Shown: positions 35,786 through 49,450 of the stretch, piece after piece
Layout: the number at the start of each line of letters is the position of its first letter
How positions within the stretch are numbered: the first letter of the stretch is position 1
From: Aphidius gifuensis
Taxonomy: Eukaryota; Arthropoda; Insecta; Hymenoptera; Braconidae
Length of the DNA stretch: 64,000 bases
Assembly: GCF_014905175.1 (NCBI RefSeq)
Contig: NC_057792.1
Coordinates: 1,302,001-1,366,000, forward strand
Direction of reading: 5' to 3'
Made by a program: the position numbers and the translations under genes
The notes under the pieces: model-generated
Databases searched by the model: none
What the model saw: only the letters and a program-made list of their open reading frames with translations
Told to the model about the DNA's origin: nothing

Positions 35786-38700
35786 CAAGGTGAAACATAA
35801 AAATAAAAAATAAAAATTTTAAGGCTTCAATATGTCAGAGTTGAGAGAAGTAAAAAATAAAAAATAATAATATGATGGAATTGTCAAGGGTGTTGGAATT
35901 GTCCGAAAATGAAAGTGACATTGGTCGCATTGCGACGCTTTTTACAGTCATTTTTATATATTGGCAATGATCCAAAAATAAAATTTTTTCCTCTAAATTG
36001 CATGTCGTATTTTCAAAGAGATTTTTTTTTTTTTTCATCTCATTTTACTTTAATTTTATCATAGTCCAAATAATCGTAAATTTAAGCTATAATTTCGAGT
36101 TAATTTGTACTTTTGTTTTGAACTTTTAATAATTGCTTGAAATTATTTTTTTAATTGACAATTATTTTATTATTGACTTGAATAACGTATACAACTCTTG
36201 TGATTTGATCTAGAAATATATTTTCGAACCATCAGCACCTCTAGCCAATTTTCGAAATTTTTTTTTCATTCAATTCGGCCAAGAGTTCAACTTATTCTGT
36301 CGATTTTTCCTTTTGCAAATAAAAATAAACAAAAAGTCTCATTAATTTTTTTATTTTTAAATTAATTTTATAATTTTCATTTGGATTAAAGTTTCAAAGT
36401 AAATGTAAAATTAACAATTTCCATAACTTTGAATGTATCCTGATTTATATTGTTTATTATCTTATTTATTTTTTTACTTTTAAATTTGAAGTATAAAAAA
36501 AAAAAAAAAATTAATAGAGAAAAAAGAAGATAAAAAAAATAATGAGATTTCAAGTCTATACATCAGAGTCTTCTTGTCTTGAATGAGCTTCCTGAAATGA
36601 TGCTTTTAACAGATATTTTGAAGGTAAAAGTATCAGAAGCATCTTGAACTTTTTCTTCGTCTTCATCTTCTCTTTATTTTCATCGTTCCATGCCACATCA
36701 ACTCTGCTTCAAGTAGAGGAAAAAAAATAGTTATAAAAAAAATTAAAAAGAAAAACTTAGCCACTAGTTTCAACGAGATGAAATTAGCCAGAGAATATTG
36801 AAAAAATAATGATAAAATTCGAGATGGTATTTATTCATAAAATTAATATTCAAAAATTTTGTGTGTATAAGGATTTAACGACGCATAGGATTATTCAATA
36901 CGTGAGGTCAAATTATAAATTTATAATATTAAAAAAAATTTTATAGTCAAGGTTTTCGACTAATTGAACTAGTTATGGTAATTTTATTAAATTCTAAAAA
37001 ATACATACAGCTGTAACAAAATTTTAAACAAATCTAAATAAAAAAAATCATCAAAAATTTTATAGTTCTCTAATTTCACGTGAAAAAAATAAATATAAAA
37101 ATTACAATTCCGATATTTTAAACATTTATTTTATAGTTTTTACATTTTCATATTTATTGCTATGTAAAAATGTAAAAAAATGCATCTATAAAATTTTTTT
37201 ATTGTACATACGCATGTATATAAAATAAATATAAAATTTAAAATTTACATGAATATAATTTATTTTAAAATACAATTTATATTTTTTATAGAATTTGAAT
37301 ATTTTTTTCACTTGGTATTTTTATAAAATGATAAAATCTTTAAGCAAAAATTTAATTAATTAATTTACCTTAAATAAACATTCATAGTTATTATTTTTTA
37401 TTGAAAAAAAAAAATTATAGATTAAATTCTTTGATATAAGTTCTCAATTAAAAAAAAAATATATTTTTATAAATTAAAAAATAAAAATAATTGGCCACTC
37501 ATAATAATTAAATATCCAATTACATTAATAAAAAAAAAAAAATAAAAAAAATAATAATTTACACACTCATCATATATTAATTTAAATTATTTTTTCCATA
37601 TTCTTACGTTTAATTTTTAAGTGCCTCATGCTGCTTTTTTTTAAATTATTATATTTTTATCATTTTCTGTTTTTTATAATGAAAAATACTTGAGCATACG
37701 ACTTCTTTGCTAATTGAATTTTCTCGCGCTTAAGTGTATTCGTGAAAATGTAATTAGTACTCAAAGAATCAACGCTGAAAATTCATTTCACAAAATTGTG
37801 CCTCACTAAAATTGAAAACTTTTTCAGTATTTAAAACTTTTTTTCTTTTAAATATTTTCATTTATATAAAATTTTCAATATTAACGGAATAATTATATAA
37901 TAATTTTTCCCATTTACATACATTTTTCAAGACAGTTAATTTTTTTTTTTCCATTTCATTAGAAACAACAAAAAATTGATTTACTAAATTATCAAAATAA
38001 TTGCTTATATTACTTTGTAGAATTTCCTAAATATTTTTTTTGTTGATTAATATTCTATAATATTTCTTGATAAAGTTTATATTATTTATCCATGTATAAT
38101 ATGTAAAAAAAAAAAAAGTTTAAATAATATTGAATTTGTTTATTCGATTGAAACTTTATATAAAAAAATTAAAAGCAAAAATATTAATATTCATTTTATG
38201 TTTCTGATTTTTTTTGCTATTTTGATATTTGATATATTATGTCACTGTGATATTTATTTGAAAATAGTAAAGCCATACTGAAATATTACTTTGTATTACC
38301 ATATAGATATCAGATACATCTAGTATATATAATTTTACATTTCAAAATTCTATGTTATCATATTGAACCAGTGTCAGATGCAAATTTGCAATATTTTAAT
38401 TCGTAATACAATACTTGAAATGAAATATAAATATAAAATCTCGAACAATAATTAAATATATCTTCAAAATTGAACAAATTAATCATGTCAAATTGACCCA
38501 TGAAACATCATCCACTTTGTCTGACAAATAAACACCCAAGAATAATTATCAAATTTCCAACTTTTGAATCGATTTGTTCAGTACTTTATTGTCATTGTCT
38601 TGATGGAAATTATTTACATCTCAACCATGACAGAACAAAAGATAAAGTTTATACAAGTTGAGGTTTGTTCCCAAGATAATTTATCTAAATTTGACCAAAT

Positions 38701-40158
38701 TACTTGACCTTAATGCATCAAAAACAACCAACAAAACTGTATCCATTTTAAAAATTTTAATTGTCAATGTAGTATAAAATAAAGCAGTTTATTTTTCTTC
38801 AAAAATAAAGAGAAAAAAATAGTTATTTTTGTCAGACATACCACGAACAACCAATAAATTTTTCGCGAATCAAATCATCTGGAAAATCCATGAAATCCTC
38901 GTCTATGCCATCGCGTTTTTTTTTAAATTATAATATAAATATATTCACTTTGTTGGGTTCAATATCTCGTTACATCATGACAGTATATTTTTTTTAAAAT
39001 TTTTTTTCTACCAGGTATATTGTCAAGGGGCAATTTTACTCGAGACAGTATCTTCAACCCTCTTGCATTGTTGAATTTTTTATACACGCATAAGTAACAA
39101 GTGCATTATAAAAAATAAAATATATGAAATTTACTTGTTTTTTTAAATATAATTGAAGATTGATAAAAGAAAAAAATTAAATTATAGTTAAGATTTTTTT
39201 TTGTTAAAAAGATTTTCAAGGAAAAATTATGTAAGTGGCTAGACAGTGATATAAAATTTATATGATTTTCTCATGTGACCACTTTGTCAACCCCCTGATA
39301 TGTGGTAGTTGTTGCTGATATTTTTATATTTTCATTTTTTTAAAGCTCAATTTTGTTTATATGCTTGGCAAAACATGAAATCACAAGAATATGAGAAAAT
39401 ATATTTTTTTTTTTTGTCACTCTATTATATTAAGAACAAACTTTATTCTTATTTTTTTTTTCTTTATTTTTTTTTCTTTACTTTGATGAAAGCTTTTATT
39501 ATTATTATTTTGTTTTTATATTTTCTTTATTAAATATGAAAATTATTGATAAATTATATGATGATATTTGTGAATTTAATCAGTTTGTAAGATAAAAGAC
39601 ATTGAAGGTCTTTGAGAAAATACCAATTTCAAACTATAAAGTTGAGATGATTAGATTGACGATAAAAAGTAATAATTTATTATTATATATTAATAAATTT
39701 CTCCTATTTTTCTTTTCGAATTACTAAATTTTCCATCCTTTTCATCTACCTGAAGTCTGTAACAGAATTATCGATAAATGGCTTCGAAAAGTAAAAGTTT
39801 ACCTTAGCTTCATCCTCTAAATTAAAATCCCTTCAAGACCCTCATCTCTCCTTGTGTTTGTATTTTTTTAATTTATTTATTTTTATAAATTTATCCAAGA
39901 TTGATATAAAATTAATTAAAATTATTTTTGATACATTCAATTAATTTAATTTTATGTTATTTTAATAATGTCTTTTTCATTTTACATAACATATGTTTTA
40001 TTAAAAAAAAAAAATAAAAAATGAAAAGATTTAAAATCAGAGGGTTGAAAAATAGTAATGTACTGGTTATTCGGACAAGAATGAACGAACGAGCAGCAAA
40101 ATGAGATGTGATTCAGTTGCTCGGACGGAAAATTCAAGGTGCTGATGTAGCTATTCGG

Positions 40159-40672
40159 TTAAAAAAAAATATTTATTTTATTTATTTATTTATTTAGTTA
40201 ATATATACATGCCCTTGACATTACGTACTTATGGGCTACATTGTAAATTAGCAATAATATTACATGTAAAAAATTTTTTAAATTGATTTAAATAGTAGAG
40301 TTAAGTTAACAATATTAAACCAAGACAATATTAATATTAAACAATTAAAGTTCCTTCTTCCTTCTCCATTTTTAATAAATATAAATGATAATTGACTTTG
40401 AAGCTGTCAATGGAATCAGCGATGTTACTAGTGGTAAATGATTCCATAGACGTGCACCATACTCATATAGACTACATTCAAAGCCATGTGAACATGTGAC
40501 TGTAAAAAGCAATTCATGAACACAAGGTCTCTGTCTCAAACCAACAACTGAATTATTTTTATATTTTATTTTTTCATTTAATAACAAATTACTACCAGAC
40601 TTTAATGACTTGAAGAATAAACACCCAACAAAATAGTTCATTCTATTTCTAATAGATAGCCAACCCAATATA
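40159..40672 (-). mobile_element. 5'-truncated non-LTR retrotransposon (LINE) fragment
   Basis: The minus frame at 40668-40375 encodes 98 residues resembling the C-terminal end of LINE reverse transcriptase ORFs. It contains LGWLSIRNRMNYF..C near the start and YEYGARLWNHLP near the end, the latter being the typical xYGPxLWNxLP block of Jockey/CR1-like elements. Downstream on the minus strand is a 3' UTR containing TAGCCCATAAGTACGTAATG and GGGCATGTATATATT. It is followed by a TAAA-repeat tail at 40198-40159. The 5' end stops abruptly at about 40672 in an A/T run, as expected for a copy truncated during target-primed reverse transcription. It is non-autonomous and dead. Confidence 0.75.
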
Positions 40673-43600
40673 AAAAAAAAAAAAATGAAGGGATGAGAAT
40701 TCTTATGCTTACAATGTGTGGTTCACCGGATATTCTCCCTTCTGCTTCGATCAACTACCCCTAAAAATTTTTCAACCTTAACATCAAGTATATACATTGA
40801 GTTTCCTTCACCCGTCATATTCTGTTCACGAACTTTTTATTTAGGATGAATAGAATTCGTCTTGATTCATACCAGACACCCTGATATATATAAAAATGAT
40901 AAAAAAAAAAAAAACAAGTAATAGTAGTATATGAAATAAAAAAAAAAACGTCCTGCATTTTATACGATTTGATAAACTTTCTTATAAAAAAATAAAAAAA
41001 AAAACAAATCAATATTTTTTTATTTATTTAAGTAAATTTTTATTCCATTTAAAAATTTTATTATTCTTTTTTTTAATAACAAAAACGTGGTATTAAAAAT
41101 ATTTATAAATTTTATTAAAGTAATTAAAAATTTTGTTGCAATATAACAAAATTAAAATAAATTTTTTATATTTTTTTTTTTGTATACAAAAGTTTTTTAT
41201 TTATATATAAAGCTTCTTTGTTTGATAAATTTTCCTGGATGCTTCAAAGTAATGGCAATCATAATAAAAATAACGCTAACAACTTGGCTAATAAAAAAAA
41301 AAAATAAAATTTTAATTACAAAAATAAAATAACATTTTTATTTTTTTTTAAATTTATCTTAATTGTATAAAATTGGTATTTAATTGAACTCTTATATTAA
41401 TAAATAATTAAATTTTAATTATTCCAATTATTTTTTTTAAATATATTCAATTTTTTTTTTGATGATATTGTTGATTCGCGCCCCAAGCGCTGATGTCCCC
41501 ACACAGTTCTTGATATCGAATCGAATAGACAAGAATTGCGTTTGGACAATCATAGCTTGGCACAACGATAGGATGATGTAATTTTTTCTTCTTTTATTTA
41601 TTTTTATCTTCTTCATATCTCCAATATTCTCGTTGAAATTTTATTTCTCCAAGGCTTTTTATTTTCTCATTTGAAAAAAAAAACATCTGCAATATTTAAA
41701 AAATAAATTCACTTATTAATTTAAAAAAATAAAGGTCATAAAAAATTATTACAATATTCTATTTTCGATATGTAATAAAATTATTATTTAAAACGAAATT
41801 TATCTATTTATTTTTCAATTTCAATTGTGAAATTAATGATATAATAAAAAGTCAAAATAACATTTGAAAAAACAAGTGTTTTTTTGTATTTTAAATGAGC
41901 AGGATTATTATTGTTCAGGGTTATTATATACTTTAAACCCTAGAGAGAAATATTGTTCGATAAAATACTTAGCCTACTTTGTAGATGGTCCCTTGGCAGC
42001 TTGCTATTTCGACCCTTGAGATTTTATTTTCTCTCGAGTTAGACAGTATATGTCTGAGCATGTATTTACTTGTACTACTTGTCTTACATTGAGGCTGCAA
42101 TTTTGAGTATTTTACTTGTAAAATTGTATATATTTATAATTGCAAAATTGCAAATTTAAAACACACTCTAAAATACTGATTCTTGTAAATTTATAAAATT
42201 CATAATCATTAGAAAAATTAACAAATATAATTAAAATTATATAAAAAGAATTTTTTAAATTTAAATTAAATTGCAGTATTAAAATTTAAATGTTATATAT
42301 TAATTTTAAATTAGCTATTAAATTTTAATGCAAACAAGATAAAATGTAATTTAAATTTAAAAAAATAATCGATAAAATATAAAAATCAAAATTAAACGAT
42401 TCAATTACAGGTGTATATGATATTGCGGTTACATGTACATACATATTTAGCTTGTTGATGTTCAACAAATTTACGAAATTGTTGTTTTACCGTGATTCCA
42501 TGATAATATGCATGTTGTGCTAATGTTGTATATTAACAAGCCCAGTGAATTGGATAGATAAATGAAAATTGGTGGTGAAAATAGCCTTGGGAATTTTCAT
42601 GATAAATAAACTGATATTTTCATTGGACATGTTGATGTATGAAAATTAATGAATATAACAAAATAAAGGCTTGTAAAAAAATTAATGAAATGTTATTTTC
42701 ATAAGCTCAAGTGAAACATATATAAATTACATGGAAAATAAATTTAAATTATTTTTATAAAGGATTTAAGTTAGTTATATTTAAAAATATTCAAATTATA
42801 ATTTGGAAATATTTTTTTATCTCTCGGAAGGGATGATTTAATGATAGCTATTTTGCAAAATTCATTTTATCTTTCATCTCTTTTTTAAGTAATTTATATA
42901 TTTTTTTAAATTATAATAAAAAAAAATTGTTGAATTGCTTTTTGCGATATCCGGTTAGATGTTGAAAATATATATGTATTTTAAATTCAACCGTCATGCC
43001 AGTCAATCAATTTCGTTTCAATATCTTTGTAGAATTCTCAGAGGATGTCGTCTCGATCCTTCAGAAAATTCAAGATATATTTTTTATAATAATACCTATA
43101 TATCGGTTAGACTATAGTAATACACTCAATGAAAATAAAAAATATTTGAATAAAAATTCAATTTATCATATATTTTTCAAAATAAATCAATTTTTTTTTT
43201 TCTACAATATTAATGGTTTTGATAAATCTCAATAATGATATTATAATTTTCTATTCTTTTTTATTTTCAAATAATTTTAACATGTTACAAAGAATTTTGT
43301 CAAAATTTTTTCAATTTTTCATTCGACCAATCTATTATTATTATTTTTTTTTTTAACGACATGACGTGACACTATCGGTTGTCAGTGTTCTGAAAACGTG
43401 CCTGAGAAGGTGTCGGCTTATGTCGTTAAAGGTAGAAATAAAAAAAAAAAAAAAATTTAAATAAAAAATTGTACTCTATGATGGCCTCAAGTGCAAAAAT
43501 GATAAAAAATAAAAATTACAAAAATAGGAAAAAAAAAAAAAATAGCGTGCAGGGAAAGAAAAAAATTTTAAAAGAAATAGTGATGAAAAAAATGAAAAAA

Positions 43601-46142
43601 AAATATTTCAAAGAATGAAAAGTGTATATGAAGAGACGAGTAGAAAAAAATAGAAAAAAAAAAAAAAAAACACAAAGGTTTAGCTGAGAATATGAAAGAG
43701 GCGTATATAGATGCTATAAAGAGAAGAAGTTTTGTCGATCTCTGCGACTGCCAGGCGGCCTCAAGAGCCCGTCGAGGGGGTTGGACGCATAACCCCACGG
43801 GAAAGTACGAAAGAGGTCAATATATAAATATATATATATTATATAAAATTACATTGAGCAAGGGCTGATAAAGGGATGGGTTTTGGCATTGATCGTTGCT
43901 ACTTTTTGTGCCAAGAGAGTACTCTTATATTCTCTCTTCATCTAACTTATTTTTAAAATATTATTTCTCATATTATTTTTAAAAAATAGTACCTTTAATA
44001 TAAACAATAAAAATTTCATTGAAATAATATTTATCTTTATTTAAAGGCATTTTTAAATAGAAATTTTGACAAATTATTATAGAAATATTTAAAATACATC
44101 AGTTAAAATTCAGAGAGGTTAAAAGAGTTGAAGAAATTAATTTTAATTATTTTTTTTGAGCTTTTTTATGTCGAGAAATTATTAAAATATTGAGTATAAA
44201 TAATTAATAGATATTTTATAAATGATAAATTGCGGATAAATAATAAAATTATAATTTTTCATTGATTATTCAGCAACAAGTATAAATTCCACTACTTGGT
44301 TGCATTCAATTCAAATGGAATAATCGTTTGTCACTCAACACAAAAGAAGAATAAGAAAATCCTTGGTTGACGTATATAAATCTCTCATTTTTTTTTTCAT
44401 CTTTTTCTCGTATAAAATCAATTCATTGAAAATCACTGATAGTTGAAAATGTTTTCTGGACTGAAAAGTATTTCAAACGGACGTGTAATAGTAATCTTTA
44501 TTTATTTTTTTTTTTTCATTCATTTATTTTTATTTTACAGCTTTCAGTTTAGCTATATCTTTTTTTATTATTTCATTTTATTTTGCTTCATGACCTGAGA
44601 ATTCCACTTGGATTCGTCGTGACATTCTAGATAACGAGGTATAAGACGAACGACAATTTCATCGTTAACCATTGCCGGGAATGTCGTGGTTTCACACCAA
44701 TATATATTTATATATACAAGATCTTTTGCTATTTCTCAGTGAAGGAAATGTTATATCGATTTGGCAGCTTGAACTCCTTCACAATTTTGAGCAACATACA
44801 AAACTACCCTTAAATCGAAAACGTGGTAAATTCAAATCGTCCTATATATATTTTCACAATCTCTAAACAATCCCCAATATAAAATAAAAAAAATTATAAA
44901 TAACTGTATTAATAGATGAATTAAAAAGCTTTATGAAAAATAATAAAAGAAATATTTATACATCAAATGCACGACAAAATTCTCGCTCGTAAAAAATTTT
45001 ATATAATTGAAAAACGTAACTGCAAGTTTCTTTTTTTTTTCTACTCTCAATACACTAGCCAAAAGTAAACCTGGAATGAGGTGTGATAGAAGAAAAAAAT
45101 ATAAAAAATACAAAGTATAAAAACAGCGGGTTAAAAAAAAGGGTATTTTATTAAAAAAAAAAAAACAAAAAAGCTGCTTGGTTGCAATTGAGAAAATTCT
45201 TTTGAAAAGCCAGACGGTGAAAAAGAGTGGTAAATTGTGTTCTTGAATAATATGCAATTTTCCTAGGTTGTTTTTTATAATATAATTTTCTTCTTTGTTA
45301 TTAAAAAGGGGAAAAAAAAACAAGAATACTTGTGAAAATTTTGATGACGAAAAATTTGTTGGGATTCGTGACTAATGTTTAATTAATTTATTAAATTAAT
45401 TAAATTATTTTTTTTTATATTTTATTTTATCTTGGTGAAATTGTGGAAGAATTTTCATGGTCGATGAATCATATTGGCGATTGGAGGGGGTTTTATATAC
45501 ACCCATTTCAATGGCATCTGGATGTGAAAAGAATGAAGTGAAATTGCCTCTGTCCCGTACCCATATTTATTTATAAACCCATCAATTTGTTACTAATGAA
45601 GTCTGGCTTTCGTTTTTATACAAGACCTTTTTCTTTCAATACGTAATATATATTTTTTTTCATCAGCTTTTATTTCTTTTGATTCTACAAATTTCACCGA
45701 GTCTCAATGTTTTTATAGTTTTCTCTCTTTTTCTTTTACTATCATCAACATCTAATTCATCATACTTTTCTTCATGTTTATTTTTATTTTAATTCAACTT
45801 TTGCACATTTAATTTAACCATTTTTATAAATATATTTCGTACGCAGAAAAAACCTTGAATTATTTTCTTCTTTTTTTTATTCACAAACCCCAGTGGAATT
45901 TCATTCCCTTTCGACTACAACTTTTTTTTTTCTCTTCCGTATACTTCTATATAAGAATGAAAAATAATAAATAAACAAAAAAATGTATTCTATTTATTTT
46001 TTCAAAGAGTTGAAAATTAAAAGAAACCACTTGACTTAATTATCAACGTTGGAATTAATTTAATTTTTTACCACCTTTAACCAACTTTTTATTTACAAGA
46101 AAAACAAGTTTGTTAATTATAAAAAATCTTTATTAATTAATT
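40673..46142. other. Gene desert with a hairpin and GC-richer islands
   Basis: No supported gene. A hairpin at 43352-43430 is listed separately. A GC-richer island at 41470-41575 is open in one frame on each strand, and another lies at 43730-43800. Open frames at 40815-41012, 43568-43798 and 44931-45323 translate homopolymers and are rejected. Confidence 0.5.
43352..43430 (+). ncRNA. Pre-miRNA-like hairpin candidate
   Basis: A 79-nt segment with perfect 11-bp arms, TTTAACGACAT and ATGTCGTTAAA. Inside these is a short internal loop, then GACAC/GTGTC, then an imperfect TTGTCAG/CTGAGAA stem with an apical loop. The size and single long stem fit an animal microRNA precursor. One asymmetric bulge of about six bases weakens the case. 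The sequence matches no microRNA I recognise. The strand is undetermined and plus is listed arbitrarily. Confidence 0.25.
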
Positions 46143-46590
46143 TTTTTATTATTAAAAATATTTATTTGTTTTTTTTTTTTCTTTGTTTTGAATATTTATT
46201 AAAAAGATAGTATCATTTTTTGAAATTTTAATTATTTATCATTTTAAAAACATGATTAAAAATTTTTTAATTGACGATAATTAAATATGTAAAATTATTG
46301 AATTTAAGTTGGATGAATTTATAAATTTTTTAATAATATTATGTATTTTAAAATTGTTAATTTGTAAATGGTTTATGTTGATTTATTGAAATGTACAACA
46401 TATTGAAAAATTATAGTCTACCTCGACAATTGATTTTTTTTATATTTCTCTCTCTTGCTCTCATTATCATCTTCATCAATTATTTTCTCTTTATATTCTG
46501 GCGGATATTGTTCACCGTTTTATTGTTTAATTCTTTTTTTCCCCACATACAAAAGCACAATACTCGATATGACAGTAAAATAATTGACAA
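46143..46590 (+). repeat. Direct repeat pair B, copy 1
   Basis: About 450 bp, nearly identical to 48683-49160 in the same orientation. Landmarks are TTGAATATTTATTAAAA, AAGTTGGATGAATTTATAAA, CTACCTCGACAATTGATTTT and TTCTGGCGGATATTGTTCAC. The open frames translated from both copies begin MYNILKNYSLPRQL, but they only reflect the shared DNA. No terminal inverted repeats are evident. Confidence 0.8.
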
Positions 46591-48682
46591 AAAGAAAAAA
46601 AATAAATGAACACGCTGATTTTATTGAAAACTAAAAATATTAAAAATTATAATAATAAATTGATTATTCCAAAAATTATTATCCCTCCAAATAAATATTA
46701 AAATCATTGACAATTAAATATTATCAACAATACAAAAAAATAATAAATCAATTTACAAAATGTTTGATAAATCATAAAATAATATTACAATTTATATCAC
46801 GTAATAATCAATGATAAATGATGTTAAGGGTAATAATTTGATAATTAAAAGCAGCAAAATAGTGAAAAAAGGGGTTAGAGAAGGAGGCTAAAATTGCAAT
46901 TGGTATATTATACAATGAACAGTGCGGTGATGATGTTGAGGTAGAGTCGAGTTCAAGTATAGTCGGTGGAGGGACAATCGAGTGGAGGGTTTTGAAGAGG
47001 GTTTTGCAGGGATTTTGAAATTGCAAGAGAGAATGAGAGAGAGAGAGAGAGGAGGATTGAAAATATATGGTAACGTGGTATAGTTGAAAGTTACACGAGA
47101 GGGGCTGGCAGTAATGGTAGTGGTCACGGCAGCTTGGTGTACAGAGGGTGATTTGTGCGACATATCGGGGCCAGCTAGAAATCGAGTATAACCAATACGT
47201 CCACCATTTTACTATTTTCGTAACCTAAACTGCCAATATATTTATAATTTGTTCTCTCTCTCTCTCTCATGTTGGTCTCTTTATATACCTTCAAATTTTC
47301 ATCCCTTTTCTCTTCTTCAATTTCATTTTGCACTAAAACTATAACCCCAATACAATTTCCATCACCAACTGTTTCCCAATAACGACCCAACAAAATCTAT
47401 ATCCAACACACCATTATATTCATTCAGGATACATAAATAAACCTATATTTTATATATCAACATTGTGTTTGCACTTGACTCTAGAGACTATTTGATTATA
47501 CATAATTAACATTAACATTCCATTCACTTCAATGTTCACACATAATTCACCACAAAATACGAGTTAATTAACCATATATAATTAAATTAAAAAATTTGTA
47601 TATTTATCTAAAATTCAAAATTATTGTTAGCATAAATTATTCTTTTCATTTACCCTTTTTTTCTTTTTTTTCAAGTATCGAGCTTAAAAGCTCTCAGCCA
47701 TTTTTAAATTAACAATAAACAAGATCTATTTATTAACAATATAAATAAATAAACTTTTATATTCCCAGTGTTAAAAATAAAAACAAAAAAAAATCCACGT
47801 TTATGTGTGTTTGTATTTCATCTTTCCCCATGGACCTCTCAACAAAAATCCATATGACAGAATATGTGTTTGGTTGTGTATTTGTATGTTGCTCGAGGGA
47901 CTTTGTTAATCCCATCGTTCTCACAATGCAGCAACAGGTAAAAGAATAATTCATATGTTTTTCTCAGTAATTTAAAAAACAAAGAAAAAAAAAGGGTAAA
48001 TTTCATGTTTATCCAATGAGTCATAATGCTTTAAATTTAAAGCTCAAAAAGTAGCACAATTGATGTAATTATAATGAGCTTTTTTGGTTAAATATATTTG
48101 TAGTTTTTTGAATAATAATCTACAAAGAAATATATAATTGAAAATTGAATTTTTATATATTGTCTGGGTAAATAGAAAATGTGGTTGGATTGTTAATATG
48201 GTTTGGAGGTTTAATAGTGAACACGACATTGTAACTATATGTATATTACATTGAGAATAGTAACGAGCATAGAGGGTAGAAAATGTTTGAGTAGCATGAG
48301 GTTAGACAATCGATAAAATGCAGTGTGTTTACAATTTAGCTGTGTCTGATGTGGCCGATATGATTCTCGTTAAACTATCGGTGTGGTATATTCATCTATT
48401 CTGACCCTACTTGTCTCTCTACATTCAACCCTTTTATGTATTTCAACATATATATATAAAACATTTAAACAGACATCGCGTGCATTTGACCATTCTTCAA
48501 GAATAAATAAATAAAAAAAATATAACAATCGACTTTATACTTGAGTTTAGATATGGTATTACGTAAAATCCTCTTTTCCCTATCAGACTTGAGCATTTGT
48601 ATTTGTCTTTTGTATTCTACTTTAACTCTAAATGATTTATGGAAATACGAAAAATTTTATTTACCGTTTAATATACATTTTT
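46591..48682. other. Spacer between repeat pair B, with GA/TC tracts
   Basis: About 2.1 kb. A (GA)n-rich tract lies at about 47022-47056 within a purine-rich, GC-richer stretch (46950-47180). A (TC)n tract is at about 47252-47270. Together they could bind a GAGA factor and mark regulatory DNA. The open frames here are overlapping and unsupported. Confidence 0.4.
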
Positions 48683-49160
48683 TTTATTAATAAAAATATT
48701 TATTCATTTTTTTTTTTTTTTTCACTTTTTGTTTTGAATATTTATTAAAAGATAGTATCATTTTTTGAAATTTTAATTATTTATCATTTTAAAAATATCG
48801 AGTTAATATTACATGATTAAAAATTTTTTAATTGACGATAATTAAATATGTAAAATTATTGAATTTAAGTTGGATGAATTTATAAATTTTTTTAATAATA
48901 TTATGTATTTTAAAATTGTTAATTTGTAAATGGTTTATGTTGATTCATTGAAATGTACAACATATTGAAAAATTATAGTCTACCTCGACAATTGATTTTT
49001 TTTTATTTTCTCTCTCTTGCTCTCATTATCATCTTCATCAATTATTTTCTCTTTATATTCTGGCGGATATTGTTCACCGTTTTATTGTTTAATTCTTTTT
49101 TTTCCCATATACAAAAGCACAATACTCGATATGACAGTGAAATTGATAAAAAAATAAAAA
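48683..49160 (+). repeat. Direct repeat pair B, copy 2
   Basis: Second copy of 46143-46590, about 2.5 kb downstream. It differs mainly by an insertion of roughly 16 nt (ATCGAGTTAATATTAC) near 48797 and by changes at the right edge. Confidence 0.8.
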
Positions 49161-49247
49161 TACTTGTCATTTGTGCAAATCAGTTTATTCAAAAATATTA
49201 TATAAAAATATCAATAGATGTACGAATTTTATTGAAGAACATTTTTT

Positions 49248-49450
49248 TAAAATGATATTGCTGCATCAATACCAAGATAAGTCTTTATTCATTTATTGTT
49301 TGGTTTTAAGACAAGATAGACAAGACTGATTATTTATTCAAATTTCAAGATTTATCATTTGATTAATAAAAGTATTGTGTCATGAGTTGATAATTAAATA
49401 AAAAAAAAATTTCAAATCCGAAGTAATTGACTATGATTTATACTCACAAA
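49248..49450 (+). repeat. Diverged duplicate unit C, left copy
   Basis: Begins AAAATGATATTGCTGCATCA and includes TTATTCAAATTTCAAGATTT and CATGAGTTGATAATT. It matches the same order of blocks at 50181-50375, with many substitutions and indels. The internal CAAGAC-type words resemble the minisatellite that lies between the copies. Confidence 0.6.

Larger units (their letters stand above)
29151..40158. other. Gene desert with a direct-repeat pair
   Basis: No supported gene in about 11 kb. A short tandem duplication of the CCTTGAAGATTG-containing unit lies at about 29400-29600. A first-exon-like segment at about 29993-30108 has an acceptor-like TTTGTTTGCAG, a TATAAATA at about 30031 and a donor ATTTCAG|GTAAAT, but no open frame runs through it. 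GC-richer islands occur at 30120-30200, 33460-33670 and 34360-34480. Two long direct repeats are listed separately. Open frames here are low complexity. Confidence 0.5.

Noticed and set aside
30224..36038. Open frames at 30224-30664, 31733-31918, 33471-33857, 34280-34804 and 35835-36038
   Set aside because: They contain homopolymer runs and lack plausible exon boundaries. The 31733 frame is just part of the direct repeat.
36559..36710. 49-codon minus-strand frame ending VDVAWNDENKE...DSDV
   Set aside because: It has an acceptor-like site but a length common by chance in this sequence. No neighbouring exon or family was found.
46391..49255. Paired frames beginning MYNILKNYSLPRQL
   Set aside because: The similarity comes from the duplicated DNA. 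The frames diverge at the ends and show no coding character.
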